This document shows, piece after piece, positions 32,547 through 41,242 of a DNA stretch of 53,404 bases. Under the pieces are notes generated by a model. That model saw only the letters and a program-made list of their open reading frames with translations. It did no database searches and had not been told where the DNA came from. A program made the translations under genes and the position numbers. The number at the start of each line of letters is the position of its first letter. Positions within the stretch are counted from its first letter, which is position 1. The stretch is from Nitrososphaerota archaeon. GTDB taxonomy: Archaea; Thermoproteota; Nitrososphaeria; Nitrososphaerales; JAAOZN01. Location of the stretch: assembly GCA_011605775.1 (NCBI GenBank), contig JAAOZN010000040.1, positions 1 through 53,404 on the forward strand, written 5' to 3'.

Positions 32547-33185
32547 ATGCAAAGCGAGGTAGACCCAAAAGCAGTCGAAGCGATAATGCAGAGCAGAGCG
32601 GAAGGACCTCAGTCTGCGGCCGTGCTGGTGGGTAAGGTTAATGAAGTGGTCAAGCCTAAAAGTGCAATAAGAAGGGTTATGGACTACCTTATAGGCGAGC
32701 CGCTAACCTATCTTGTTAACTGGGGTAGACTCTACTCTCTTTGGCCGACTCACGTTGAAACAGCGTGCTGCAGCGTTGAGATAGGGGCCTCGGCTGGTCC
32801 AAGGTGGGATATGGAGCGTTTTGGCGTATTGGAAGCCTTTGGGAGCCTTAGGCAGTGCGACCTTATGATAGTTATGGGTACGGTGACCAGAAAGCTAGCA
32901 CCTAGGTTAAAGCTGATTTGGGATCAGATGCCCGATCCAAAGTTTTGTATAGCCATGGGTGCTTGCGCAATATCTGGAGGGCTCTATGAGCAGTCTTATA
33001 ATGTGCTCCAAGGGGTTAACAAAATCATCCCGGTCGATGTATACATACCAGGGTGCCCTCCACCAGCCCAAGCAGTTATAGATGGTATCGTGAAGCTTCA
33101 GGAGAAGATTCGTTGTATGGATCTTAAAGGGAGGGTCATATCCGAATCTTATCTTCGCCTCTCACCTAAGTGGAGGATGAGATAA
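32547..33185 (+). CDS. nuoB: Complex-I-like subunit B (NuoB/NdhK family)
   Basis: This subunit carries the terminal 4Fe-4S cluster N2 that hands electrons to the acceptor. All four ligand cysteines are visible: the adjacent pair in ETACCSVEIGAS, the one in CIAMGACAISGG, and the one in VDVYIPGCPPPAQ. The segment MIVMGTVTRKLAPRL is also diagnostic. The pattern follows NuoB rather than NiFe-hydrogenase small subunits, which carry GCxxC at the first site. Start: ATG 32547, supported by the TATA box at 32514; ATG 32505 is an alternative. The NuoI gene follows three bases later. Confidence 0.9.
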   Translation: MQSEVDPKAVEAIMQSRAEGPQSAAVLVGKVNEVVKPKSAIRRVMDYLIGEPLTYLVNWGRLYSLWPTHVETACCSVEIGASAGPRWDMERFGVLEAFGSLRQCDLMIVMGTVTRKLAPRLKLIWDQMPDPKFCIAMGACAISGGLYEQSYNVLQGVNKIIPVDVYIPGCPPPAQAVIDGIVKLQEKIRCMDLKGRVISESYLRLSPKWRMR

Positions 33186-33188
33186 GAC

Positions 33189-33689
33189 ATGGTAAAACCG
33201 ATAGCGATACTTAACGCGGTTAAAAGCGGGTTACGCCACCTATTTTATAGTCGTGTTACAAGAAGGTACCCTGAAGTCGAAAGCGGCCTACCTGAAACCT
33301 ACTACTCCTTTGACCCAAAGAAGGGTGTCGCAGCCGCCGGCTGGAGAGGGCGCCACTACCTTGAGTTAGATAAGTGCACTGGCTGCCAGCTATGCTCATT
33401 TATGTGCGATGAAATAAGTAACGCGATTGTGATGGTAGAAGTGCCTGAAGTAAAGTTTGAGCAGAACAAAAAGAGTCTCTTCCCATCTATAGATTATGGG
33501 AGATGCGTGTTCTGCGGGTTATGTGTCGATTCTTGCCCCTTCGAGTGCCTACATATGACTCCTGAGATTAGGTTGGCAGACTATGATAGGAACAAGCTTT
33601 ACTACTCCCCGCTTGAGTTGAGCATACCACCCTCTGTGGGTAAGCCGTCATATCTAGTTGGGAAGCGAAGGGAGGCAGCGAAAACTTGA
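33189..33689 (+). CDS. nuoI: Complex-I-like subunit I (two 4Fe-4S ferredoxin)
   Basis: The 166-residue protein holds two 4Fe-4S clusters that relay electrons to subunit B: KCTGCQLCSFMC and RCVFCGLCVDSCPFECL. The first site has Asp instead of the usual Pro after its last Cys. The surrounding WRGRHYLELDKC, SIDYGRCVFCGLC and the tail LYYSPLELSIPP match NuoI. It starts at ATG 33189 and overlaps the CD gene start by four bases (TTGA). The position between B and CD is unusual, since I normally lies after H. Confidence 0.9.
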   Translation: MVKPIAILNAVKSGLRHLFYSRVTRRYPEVESGLPETYYSFDPKKGVAAAGWRGRHYLELDKCTGCQLCSFMCDEISNAIVMVEVPEVKFEQNKKSLFPSIDYGRCVFCGLCVDSCPFECLHMTPEIRLADYDRNKLYYSPLELSIPPSVGKPSYLVGKRREAAKT

Positions 33690-35422
33690 ACGATCTGTTT
33701 GAGAAGATTAGAGAGAGAGCGCCAGAAGCCCAGTGTACCGTCAGAGGAAATAGGATTAAGGTCGTGACGCCTGCGGAAAGTGTCGTAAGAGTGGCTGAGG
33801 TTGTGAAAGAATACGGTTTTAACCACATAGAGTCGGTCTGTGGCATAGACCACCCTAATGATAACGCAATGGAAGTCCTATATATTGTGGGCTCAGTAGA
33901 AGAAGGTCTGAAGTCTAAGGTATTGATCTTAGGCAGCAGAATCTCTCGGAATAACCCTGTCTTCCCATCCCTTATCAACATATGGCCTGGAGCTTACTTT
34001 CACGAGAGAGAAGAGTATGAGATGCTGGGTATCCGCTTTGAGGGGCATCCGAAGCTAGCCAAGCTACTTCTACCAGACGATTGGGACGATACCCCTCCGT
34101 TGAGAAAGGAGTTTCAAGTTAAAAAGTGGGGGGCGATCGAGCGTGAGGATTCAGGGCTTAAGATAGAGCGGGCTGTCCTTCATACCCCTCCGCCAGAATA
34201 CATACCGACACAAAGCGACTTTATGAAGGTTAAAACACCACCTTTCTTAGAGCGTTTCCAGCAAGCTCTTGATGTGCCAGACTATGATACACTGGGTAGG
34301 CAGCTCTTCCAATGGGTTCGGAAGGATGAGCGGAGCATCGCCATCTCTTTCGGCATTCAGCACCCTGGGAGCGGGCATATGAGGCTTGTCTTAGGTGTGG
34401 ATGGAGACATCATAACCGAAGTCGAACCAGACATAGGCTATGTGCACAGAGGGAAGGAGAAGATGTGTGAATACAAGAACTACTTTCAGAACATACCTCA
34501 ACTAGAGCGTATGACTGTACACGATTCCTCAGGCATGCTCTTCCCTTATGTGCTCGCTGCAGAAGACATACTTGACATTTCAGATAAGGTCCCTGAGCGG
34601 GCTAAGTATCTGCGCATAATAATGGCTGAGTTTAACCGCATACTTAACCACACATATTGGCTTGCAATAATGGGTATCTTCACAGGGCACTCAACAATGT
34701 TTATGTGGGCTATGGGCGACCGCGAACTTATTATCGATGCTGCTCAACGACTTGCTGGTGCTAGAGTCACATTCGCCTATTTTGTGCCCGGCGGAGTTAG
34801 AAACGACGCCCCAGAGGGTTGGACGGATTACGTGCTGAAGATCTGCGATAAATTTGAGGAGCGCATCAGCCACTATAGGGAGATATATTTTGAGAACCCG
34901 CTCTTTCTAGATCGAACGGTAGGCGTTGGTGTTTTGCGTAGGCAAGACGCCATAGATCTCGGCATAGTAGGTCCAGCGCTTCGGGCATCTGGTGTCTTTT
35001 CAGATACTCGTAAAGATGAACCTTATTCGCTCTACGATACCATCGACTTTGACGTGCCTGTGATGAAAGAGGGTGACTCATATGCTCGCTGTATGGTCTC
35101 CTACCTAGAAATGTATCAGAGCCTAAGGATAATAAGGCAAGCAGTCAAGATGATGAAGCCCGGGCCAGTCAGATACCACATCAGAGGGAGATTGAGAGGT
35201 AGGGAGGGTGAAGCCTACGCTCGAACAGAAGCGGCGCGAGGAAGCCTCTCATTCTATATAATCAGCGACGGAAAGGAGAAGCCATATAGGGTTAAGATCA
35301 GCACCCCCTCTTTCAGAAACCTCTTAGCCGGGGTTAAAAAGCTGCTTCCTGGGCATAAGGTGGCCGATGTTCCAGTGATACACTGGAGCTTGAATTATTG
35401 GGCGGTAGAAGCCGACCGCTGA
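33686..35422 (+). CDS. nuoCD: Complex-I-like fused subunit CD (NuoC-NuoD)
   Basis: Residues about 1-155 are the NuoC (30 kDa) domain (FNHIESVCGIDHP, FHEREEYEMLGIRFEGHP, LLLPDDWDDTPPLRKEF). Residues from about 205 are NuoD (49 kDa), with QHPGSGHMRLVLGVDGDIITEVEPDIGYVHRG, RILNHTYWLAIMG and a C-terminal VIHWSLNYWAVEADR. No Ni-binding CxxC pairs exist, so it is not a hydrogenase. The stretch that holds the quinone-site Tyr in bacterial NuoD (R-M-D-Y-L-H) is R-M-T-V-H-D here by eye alignment. C and D are fused as in E. coli. No membrane-arm genes follow. Confidence 0.9.
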   Translation: MNDLFEKIRERAPEAQCTVRGNRIKVVTPAESVVRVAEVVKEYGFNHIESVCGIDHPNDNAMEVLYIVGSVEEGLKSKVLILGSRISRNNPVFPSLINIWPGAYFHEREEYEMLGIRFEGHPKLAKLLLPDDWDDTPPLRKEFQVKKWGAIEREDSGLKIERAVLHTPPPEYIPTQSDFMKVKTPPFLERFQQALDVPDYDTLGRQLFQWVRKDERSIAISFGIQHPGSGHMRLVLGVDGDIITEVEPDIGYVHRGKEKMCEYKNYFQNIPQLERMTVHDSSGMLFPYVLAAEDILDISDKVPERAKYLRIIMAEFNRILNHTYWLAIMGIFTGHSTMFMWAMGDRELIIDAAQRLAGARVTFAYFVPGGVRNDAPEGWTDYVLKICDKFEERISHYREIYFENPLFLDRTVGVGVLRRQDAIDLGIVGPALRASGVFSDTRKDEPYSLYDTIDFDVPVMKEGDSYARCMVSYLEMYQSLRIIRQAVKMMKPGPVRYHIRGRLRGREGEAYARTEAARGSLSFYIISDGKEKPYRVKISTPSFRNLLAGVKKLLPGHKVADVPVIHWSLNYWAVEADR

Positions 35423-35438
35423 TATTAAGGAAGAGATT

Positions 35439-36692
35439 TTGAGTAAGGCTGTGTCAGAGAAGCCTACCAGCATACAACCCATAGTTATCTTAGTGTTATA
35501 TATGGGGCTATACTTCTTCTCTCAATTTCACCGAACAGCTATCGGTCCTCTTGCAGGGGAGTTTATGCGTGAATTCGGTGTATCTGCGGCGAACGTGGGT
35601 GTGCTCACATCTTCTTACTTTATCATATATGGTCTACTCCAACCACTTTATGGTGCTGCGATAGATAGATACGGTTCAAGCAAGGTGGTTCTCTTCACGA
35701 TGCCCATCTATGTTCTAGCGTGTTACCTATTCGCCACATCCCCAACATTTGAATCACTCATCCTATCCAGAATAGGAGTAGCCGCAGCCATCGCTTGTGT
35801 TTTTATAGCCGGTTTGAAGGCGACCGCCCTCACATTTAAGAGTGCCACATATGGTAAGGTAGTCGGGATCTACACAGGCTGGGGATACACAGCAAGTCTA
35901 CTAGGTATGGTTATTCCCAGCATCATGCTTGGGCAAGGTTTAGGTTGGCGCCAAACATTTATCTCAGTAGCTGTGGCAAGTCTAATCTTCTACGTATTCT
36001 TCGCCGCTTTTACTGTTAGACACGCTACTAAGAAACAGGCTACCGATCCTTCATCCAAACAGAGTGGAGTTAAATTAAGAACACTTTTTTCATCGAACCT
36101 TTTGCTCATTTATCTGAGTACTGCGGTAGCGTATGGATCTTATGTAGGTCTTGTCAGCTGGATACCGAAGTATCTCTATGACGTTTTTGCACTAACTAGA
36201 GACGTTGCCGGTATTGTAGCAGCACTACCTGTTGCTATGATGGCCATAGGGAGTCCTCTCATGGGGATTTTAGCTGACAGGACAAAATCCTGTAGCTCTG
36301 TGTATAAGTATACTCATCTTTTGACCGCTATCCTCCTAGCAGCGCTACTCTACTCAATTATGTTGAGTGATGTGTATCTTTCTATGTTGTTCTTTTCGTG
36401 CTCTGTATTAAGCCTAAGCGGTTTTACGATTTGGCCCACGATCATCAGAAAAGAGGTAGGTGAAAGGAACCTTGCCCTACTCCTAAGCTTGGTTAACACC
36501 TTCGTAGTCCTAGGCGCATTCGCTTACCCAGCAGCGATGGGGCTGATAATGGATCTGACAACGCCGAAGATGATAATCGCAGGTGAGCGAATTTATGACG
36601 TGGGAGCATATTTCTGGGCATTCACTCTCTGCCTTGCTACCCTGGCGATTTCAACCTTGATGCTTTTCGCGCGGATGCGTACAAAAGTTTAG
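35439..36692 (+). CDS. Major facilitator superfamily transporter
   Basis: The 417-residue protein has twelve predicted membrane helices with the MFS loop signature LYGAAIDRYGSSKVV between helices two and three, its repeat MGILADRTKS in the second half, and RIGVAAAIACVFIAGLKA in helix four. The substrate cannot be told; a nitrate, oxalate or sugar-acid carrier fits only loosely. It starts at TTG 35439, 16 bases after nuoCD with AAGGAAGAGA ahead, so it is probably in that operon. It ends one base from the convergent guaA. Confidence 0.85.
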   Translation: MSKAVSEKPTSIQPIVILVLYMGLYFFSQFHRTAIGPLAGEFMREFGVSAANVGVLTSSYFIIYGLLQPLYGAAIDRYGSSKVVLFTMPIYVLACYLFATSPTFESLILSRIGVAAAIACVFIAGLKATALTFKSATYGKVVGIYTGWGYTASLLGMVIPSIMLGQGLGWRQTFISVAVASLIFYVFFAAFTVRHATKKQATDPSSKQSGVKLRTLFSSNLLLIYLSTAVAYGSYVGLVSWIPKYLYDVFALTRDVAGIVAALPVAMMAIGSPLMGILADRTKSCSSVYKYTHLLTAILLAALLYSIMLSDVYLSMLFFSCSVLSLSGFTIWPTIIRKEVGERNLALLLSLVNTFVVLGAFAYPAAMGLIMDLTTPKMIIAGERIYDVGAYFWAFTLCLATLAISTLMLFARMRTKV

Positions 36693-36693
36693 G

Positions 36694-38259
36694 CTACTGG
36701 GGCTCTATGGTCGCTGGGGGTTTGCTTGAGATCACATATGTGACCCAAGTCACACCTGGAACTTCGTTAGTTATCCTATTGCTGATTCTCTCAAGCACCT
36801 TATACGGTAGCCTTACCCAGTCTGCAGTCATGGCATCGGTAGATTGGACAACACGCACAGAAACTATGTAGCCGTAGCTTCTAGCATCCCCAAGCACACC
36901 AACAGCTTTATCGTCACCAACTATAGCGAAGGCCTGCCACACCTTATCGTAGAGATTGTGCTTTTGAAGCTCCTCCTCCACGATGCTGCTAGCCTCCCTA
37001 CATATGCGCAGCTTTTCCTCTGTAACCTCGCCTATGATCCTAACAGCCAAACCCGGCCCGGGGAAAGGGTGTCTTTTTACTATACTGGCGGGCAGTTTAA
37101 GTAAGGAGGCTATCTTTCTAACCTCATCCTTATAGAGATCTCTGAGAGGCTCAAGCAGCTTGAATTCAAGCTTTTGAGGCAGCCCTCCTACATTGTGGTG
37201 CGTCTTGATTCTTGACGCTGGGCCTTGACTTGCAGCAGACTCTATCACGTCAGGGTATAAGGTTCCCTGCGCTAGCCACTCAAATGGCCCATATTTTATG
37301 CTGGCTTCTGTGAAGACGTTAGCGAATTCTTCGCCGATGATCCGCCTCTTCTCCTCAGGGTCCACCACGCCTCTGAGTCTATCTAGGAATCTCTTTGATG
37401 CATCTATTACGATCAATCTTACACCTAGGGTATCTCTAAACGTTCGCACGACTTCCTCAGCATCATTTTTTCTGAGCAGCCCGTGATCTACGAAGATGCA
37501 GGTTAGCTGGTCTCCAACCGCTTTATGTATAAGCGCAGCCGTTGTCGACGAATCTACACCACCGCTCAATGCACACAAGACTCTTTCAGACCCGACTTTA
37601 GATCTGATTTCTTCAACCGACTTTTCAATAAAGGATGGCATAGTCCAGTTCGCTTTGCAGTCGCATATTTCAAAAAGGAAGTTTCTTAGAATCTTTTTGC
37701 CGCGTGGTGTATGGGCGACCTCTGGGTGGAATTGTAGAGCGTATATTCTGTGCTCAATATCACGTATGGCTGCGTACGGCGAGTTTTCTGTGTATGCTAT
37801 GGGTTCGAAGCCTACTGGTATGGTTTTCGCCGAATCTCCGTGGCTCATCCAACAGACGGTAGTGGATTTGAGCCCTTTGAATAGGTCGGTTGTGTCTATT
37901 ATATGGAGCACAGCTTTGCCATACTCGCGCTTATCAACTCTAACAACCTCTCCTCCAAGCTGATGCACTATGACCTGAAGGCCGTAGCATATTCCTAGTA
38001 TAGGTATCTTTAGCTCGTAGATAGCGGGGTCTGGTAGCGGAGCATCCTTCTGGTATACGTTTGCTGGACCACCTGATAAGACCAGCCCCTTCGGTTTGAG
38101 TTGCGCTATATCTTCAGCCTTAGTGTAATAGGGTATGAGCTCAGAGTACACTCTACATTCTCTTATACGCCTCGCTATGAGGTGGGCGTACTGTGCGCCG
38201 AAGTCTAGGACCAGAACCTTGTCTATACCTTTCTGCAAGGCTTTACCCGCTCTTTTCAA
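36694..38259 (-). CDS. guaA: GMP synthase (glutamine-hydrolysing, single polypeptide)
   Basis: GuaA aminates XMP to GMP. The N-terminal class I amidotransferase (VLVLDFGAQYAHLIARR, the nucleophile in PILGICYGLQ, and LQFHPEVAHT) is followed by the ATP-PPase domain with the P-loop CALSGGVDSSTTAALIH. The C-terminal dimerisation region includes HHNVGGLP, HPFPGPGLAVRIIGEV and ends PPATIEPQ. At 521 residues it is the fused form, unlike the split enzyme of many euryarchaea. Its start overlaps the end of an upstream hypothetical gene by 17 bases. Confidence 0.96.
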   Translation of the reverse strand: MKRAGKALQKGIDKVLVLDFGAQYAHLIARRIRECRVYSELIPYYTKAEDIAQLKPKGLVLSGGPANVYQKDAPLPDPAIYELKIPILGICYGLQVIVHQLGGEVVRVDKREYGKAVLHIIDTTDLFKGLKSTTVCWMSHGDSAKTIPVGFEPIAYTENSPYAAIRDIEHRIYALQFHPEVAHTPRGKKILRNFLFEICDCKANWTMPSFIEKSVEEIRSKVGSERVLCALSGGVDSSTTAALIHKAVGDQLTCIFVDHGLLRKNDAEEVVRTFRDTLGVRLIVIDASKRFLDRLRGVVDPEEKRRIIGEEFANVFTEASIKYGPFEWLAQGTLYPDVIESAASQGPASRIKTHHNVGGLPQKLEFKLLEPLRDLYKDEVRKIASLLKLPASIVKRHPFPGPGLAVRIIGEVTEEKLRICREASSIVEEELQKHNLYDKVWQAFAIVGDDKAVGVLGDARSYGYIVSVRVVQSTDAMTADWVRLPYKVLERISNRITNEVPGVTWVTYVISSKPPATIEPQ

Positions 38260-38806
38260 GCATCCTTGTAAATGACCATGTTACTGTGCTTATTATCTCA
38301 TTTAGCCTAGTCTGGTTCCCGTAGTTTCTTATAGTTATCTTCGTCAGCCTACCATTATCCTCCTCTATATTGTAGGAGAGGACTTGATTCAGCACCATCT
38401 TCCCCTCTTTAACAGCTTCGTTATCTTTAGCCTTCATCCCCTCAAGTATTCTGTTGATGAAGAAACTCTTGAAAGGCGGTGTATCGACCATCAACCTAAC
38501 GTCAGAAGCTGGTATTATGACTACGGTGTCTGGTGAGATATACGCATTGCCCAGCAGCAGACCATCCTTTACCCTCTTCAGCGGGCGAACCTCACTGAAG
38601 CTCTCAACAGTAGGCGCTTCTGCAGCAGAGGGCTTTGCGATTTCAGCGGCGGTCTTAAAGCTACTCTGCCTAAGTATACTATCGATTATTAGGAGCATCT
38701 GCTTTAACCGTTCAATATCAGCCTCATGCTCGGCGATTCTAGCCTCTATCCACATCTTCATATCTGCTGCACGCCTTATCTCTTCCTCTGTAAAGCTCAT
38801 CTCCAC
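38243..38806 (-). CDS. Archaeal conserved hypothetical protein with N-terminal coiled coil
   Basis: The 187-residue product begins with a charged helical segment (FTEEEIRRAADMKMWIEARI, then a second helix through IDSILRQSSF) and a short Ala/Glu-rich linker. Residues about 75-187 form an alpha/beta domain with VIIPASDVRLMVDTPPFKSF and ITKITIRNYG-like strands. There is no signal or membrane segment. It lies directly upstream of guaA and overlaps it by 17 bases, so the pair share an mRNA. I know similar thaumarchaeal-type proteins of no assigned function. Confidence 0.7.
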   Translation of the reverse strand: MEMSFTEEEIRRAADMKMWIEARIAEHEADIERLKQMLLIIDSILRQSSFKTAAEIAKPSAAEAPTVESFSEVRPLKRVKDGLLLGNAYISPDTVVIIPASDVRLMVDTPPFKSFFINRILEGMKAKDNEAVKEGKMVLNQVLSYNIEEDNGRLTKITIRNYGNQTRLNEIISTVTWSFTRMLEKSG

Positions 38807-38906
38807 AAATCATCCACACACCTAGGTTTTAACCTTTCTAATAGTTGCTTAGCCAACCCATAAGGATTAAAGTTTAAAAAGAAGATTTTAGTAGCTAAAA
38901 TAGAAG

Positions 38907-41240
38907 ATGGTAACTCGCATAAACATTAAGGAGCTAGAGTCAGGCGGTTTAAAAATCAAGGGACTTGAACTTACGGTAGGCAAGTTTACAGAGTTCGATG
39001 AATGGGCCGAACCAATGGGGCCAACCCCCTACCCTAGTTTAATGGATTTAAGAGAGTGGGATTTGAGGCTTCTTGAACGCTATCCCCCCTTCTACTCCCC
39101 CTTAAGTGACTTCTGTGAATTCTGCACCTACGGAAAGTGTGATCTTACTGCTGGAAAGAGAGGGGCCTGTGGGATAGATATGGCTGGGCACATGGGCAAA
39201 TGGGTGCTTCTGCAGACCGTAATGGGTACTTCAGCACATACAACACACGCTCACCACCTTTTGAACTTTCTAATCAAGCAGTATGGTCCTGATCAACCTA
39301 TAAACTTGGGCGGCGAGGTTGAAATCGAAGCACCCATCACAAGGTTAATAACAGGTATAAGACCGAAGAAGCTTTCAGATCTAGTGGATGTTGTGAACTA
39401 CCTTGAGGGGCAGATAACCCACCTTCTATCAGCTACCGCAACTGGACAGGAGCAGAACTACCTAGATTACGAATCTAAAGCCTTACATGCTGGTATGCTT
39501 GATATCCTGGCGTTAGAAGTAGCGGATATAGCGCAGATATCAGCGCTCGGCTTCCCAAAAGGAGATGCTGAAACACCATTCATTGAGGTTGGTATGGGGG
39601 TTGTGGAGCGCGAGAAACCAGTAATACTATGCATAGGTCATAACGTTGCGCCTGGTAGTGAAGTTATAGATTATCTGAATGAGACTGGGCTTTATGGTAA
39701 GGTTGAGGTCGCTGGTGTATGCTGCACAGCATCGGATCTTGCACGCTTCTCTAGCGGTGCTAAGATCGTTGGACCAATCTCTAGGCAGCTTCGCTTCATA
39801 AGGATGGGTATAGCAGATGTTGTGATAGTGGATCAAGAGTGCGTTAGGGCTGATGTAATAGAGGAGGCGACGAAGGTTGGATCTAGGGTTATAGCGACTT
39901 CAGATCAGCTCGTAGGAGGCTTGCCTAACTACACAAATATCGATGACGATATCGTGGTTTCAAGACTAGTTTCAGGCGAAGAGCTAGCGGTTGTCATCCA
40001 AGACCCGGTCAAGGTTGGTAGAGTAGCGGTGAAAGCTGCAAGATTAATCGCCCCACTTAGGCTTAATCAAAAAGGGTACAATAGGAACGAGATAGTAGCC
40101 AAGGCCGCAGCTTGCTCACTTTGCCTAAGCTGCACAAAGAACTGCCCTATCGGGATAAATGTGGGCTTAGCTGTAAACACGGCTAAACGAGGTGACCAAT
40201 CTTTACTCCTAGAAGTCTTCGACGAATGTCTAGGCTGTGCAAGATGCGACGCAGCCTGCCCCAATGACATACCTGTGCTTACTGTGATAGATGCTGCCTC
40301 AGAAGACAAGATCAGGAACGAAAGGTTCAAGATCAGGGCTGGAAGAGGACCAATAAAGGATACTGAGATCAGAAATGTTGGCAGACCAATAGTTATGGGC
40401 GAGATACCTGGGGTGGTAGTATTTGCCGGATGCGCAAACTATCCTGGCGGAAATTATGATCTTGCTAAGATGGCTGATGAATTCGCTAAGAGAAGGTATA
40501 TCGTTGTTACCTCTGGCTGTTCTGCTTTAGATATAGCGCGTTACAAAGATGAAAATGGGCAGACCCTCTACGAAAAATATCCTGGAGCCTTTGACGCAGG
40601 GTGTATAGTCAACTTAGGTCCATGTGTGTCTAACGCCCATGCTGTAGGTGCTGTAGTGAAGATAGCGAGCATATTCGCTAAAAGAAACCTCAGAGGGAAC
40701 TTTGAAGAGATAGCAGACTACATATTAAATAGAATCGGCGCCGTTGCTATCGCTTGGGGTGCTCAGCATCAAAAGGCTATGTCTATTGCTACTGGAGCCA
40801 ACAGATTCGGGATACCCGTCATCTTAGGGCCACAAGGAGTCAAGTATAGAAGAGCCTATCTGGGGAGAAGTGAAGATTACGAGAGGTGGTTGGTGTATAA
40901 CGCTAAGGACGGGAGAAGGGTCTATGTTGGACCTACCCCAGAGCACCTATTATGTGTAGTTGAAACGGCAGAGGAGGCCATGGTTACCGCTGCCAAGCTC
41001 GTCATGAGACCCAACGACACACCTAAAGGGCGGATGATCAAATTATCCAACTATGTCAGCCTGCATCGCCAATTTTATGGTGGCTTACCTGAAGATCTGC
41101 ATCTATTTGTTAGGGATGAGAACGATCTGCCAATAACTATGAAGGATGAAATCTTAACTCTCATTAAGCAGAAAGGTTGGAAGCCAACAGAAATACCTGA
41201 CCCCACTTTGCTCAGCAGAATGATTTTTGGAGGTAGGTAA
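38907..41240 (+). CDS. cdhA: Ni-CO dehydrogenase catalytic subunit CdhA (CODH/ACS alpha)
   Basis: CdhA oxidises CO to CO2 (or the reverse) at a Ni-Fe-S cluster. The 777-residue protein has N-terminal CEFCTYGKC for clusters B/D and a catalytic core with HNVAPGSEVIDYL, VAGVCCTASD, QECVRAD, SGCSALDI and NLGPCVSNAHAVG. Two inserted ferredoxin sites, AACSLCLSCTKNCPIG and CLGCARCDAACPND, mark the archaeal CdhA type, not bacterial CooS. The ATG is about 30 bp after an AT-rich TATA-like TTTAAAAAG. cdhB follows, but acetyl-CoA synthase subunits do not. Confidence 0.94.
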   Translation: MVTRINIKELESGGLKIKGLELTVGKFTEFDEWAEPMGPTPYPSLMDLREWDLRLLERYPPFYSPLSDFCEFCTYGKCDLTAGKRGACGIDMAGHMGKWVLLQTVMGTSAHTTHAHHLLNFLIKQYGPDQPINLGGEVEIEAPITRLITGIRPKKLSDLVDVVNYLEGQITHLLSATATGQEQNYLDYESKALHAGMLDILALEVADIAQISALGFPKGDAETPFIEVGMGVVEREKPVILCIGHNVAPGSEVIDYLNETGLYGKVEVAGVCCTASDLARFSSGAKIVGPISRQLRFIRMGIADVVIVDQECVRADVIEEATKVGSRVIATSDQLVGGLPNYTNIDDDIVVSRLVSGEELAVVIQDPVKVGRVAVKAARLIAPLRLNQKGYNRNEIVAKAAACSLCLSCTKNCPIGINVGLAVNTAKRGDQSLLLEVFDECLGCARCDAACPNDIPVLTVIDAASEDKIRNERFKIRAGRGPIKDTEIRNVGRPIVMGEIPGVVVFAGCANYPGGNYDLAKMADEFAKRRYIVVTSGCSALDIARYKDENGQTLYEKYPGAFDAGCIVNLGPCVSNAHAVGAVVKIASIFAKRNLRGNFEEIADYILNRIGAVAIAWGAQHQKAMSIATGANRFGIPVILGPQGVKYRRAYLGRSEDYERWLVYNAKDGRRVYVGPTPEHLLCVVETAEEAMVTAAKLVMRPNDTPKGRMIKLSNYVSLHRQFYGGLPEDLHLFVRDENDLPITMKDEILTLIKQKGWKPTEIPDPTLLSRMIFGGR

Positions 41241-41242
41241 AG

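Noticed and set aside
32441-32552. Longer N-terminus of the GalT-like gene (37 extra residues)
   Set aside because: The extension has no homology pattern, and a strong GGTGAGGT sits right before the internal ATG at 32441.
33686-35422. Group 4 NiFe-hydrogenase large subunit
   Set aside because: Both CxxC nickel ligand pairs are absent, and the C-terminal end follows the NuoD pattern; complex-I-like CD fits better.
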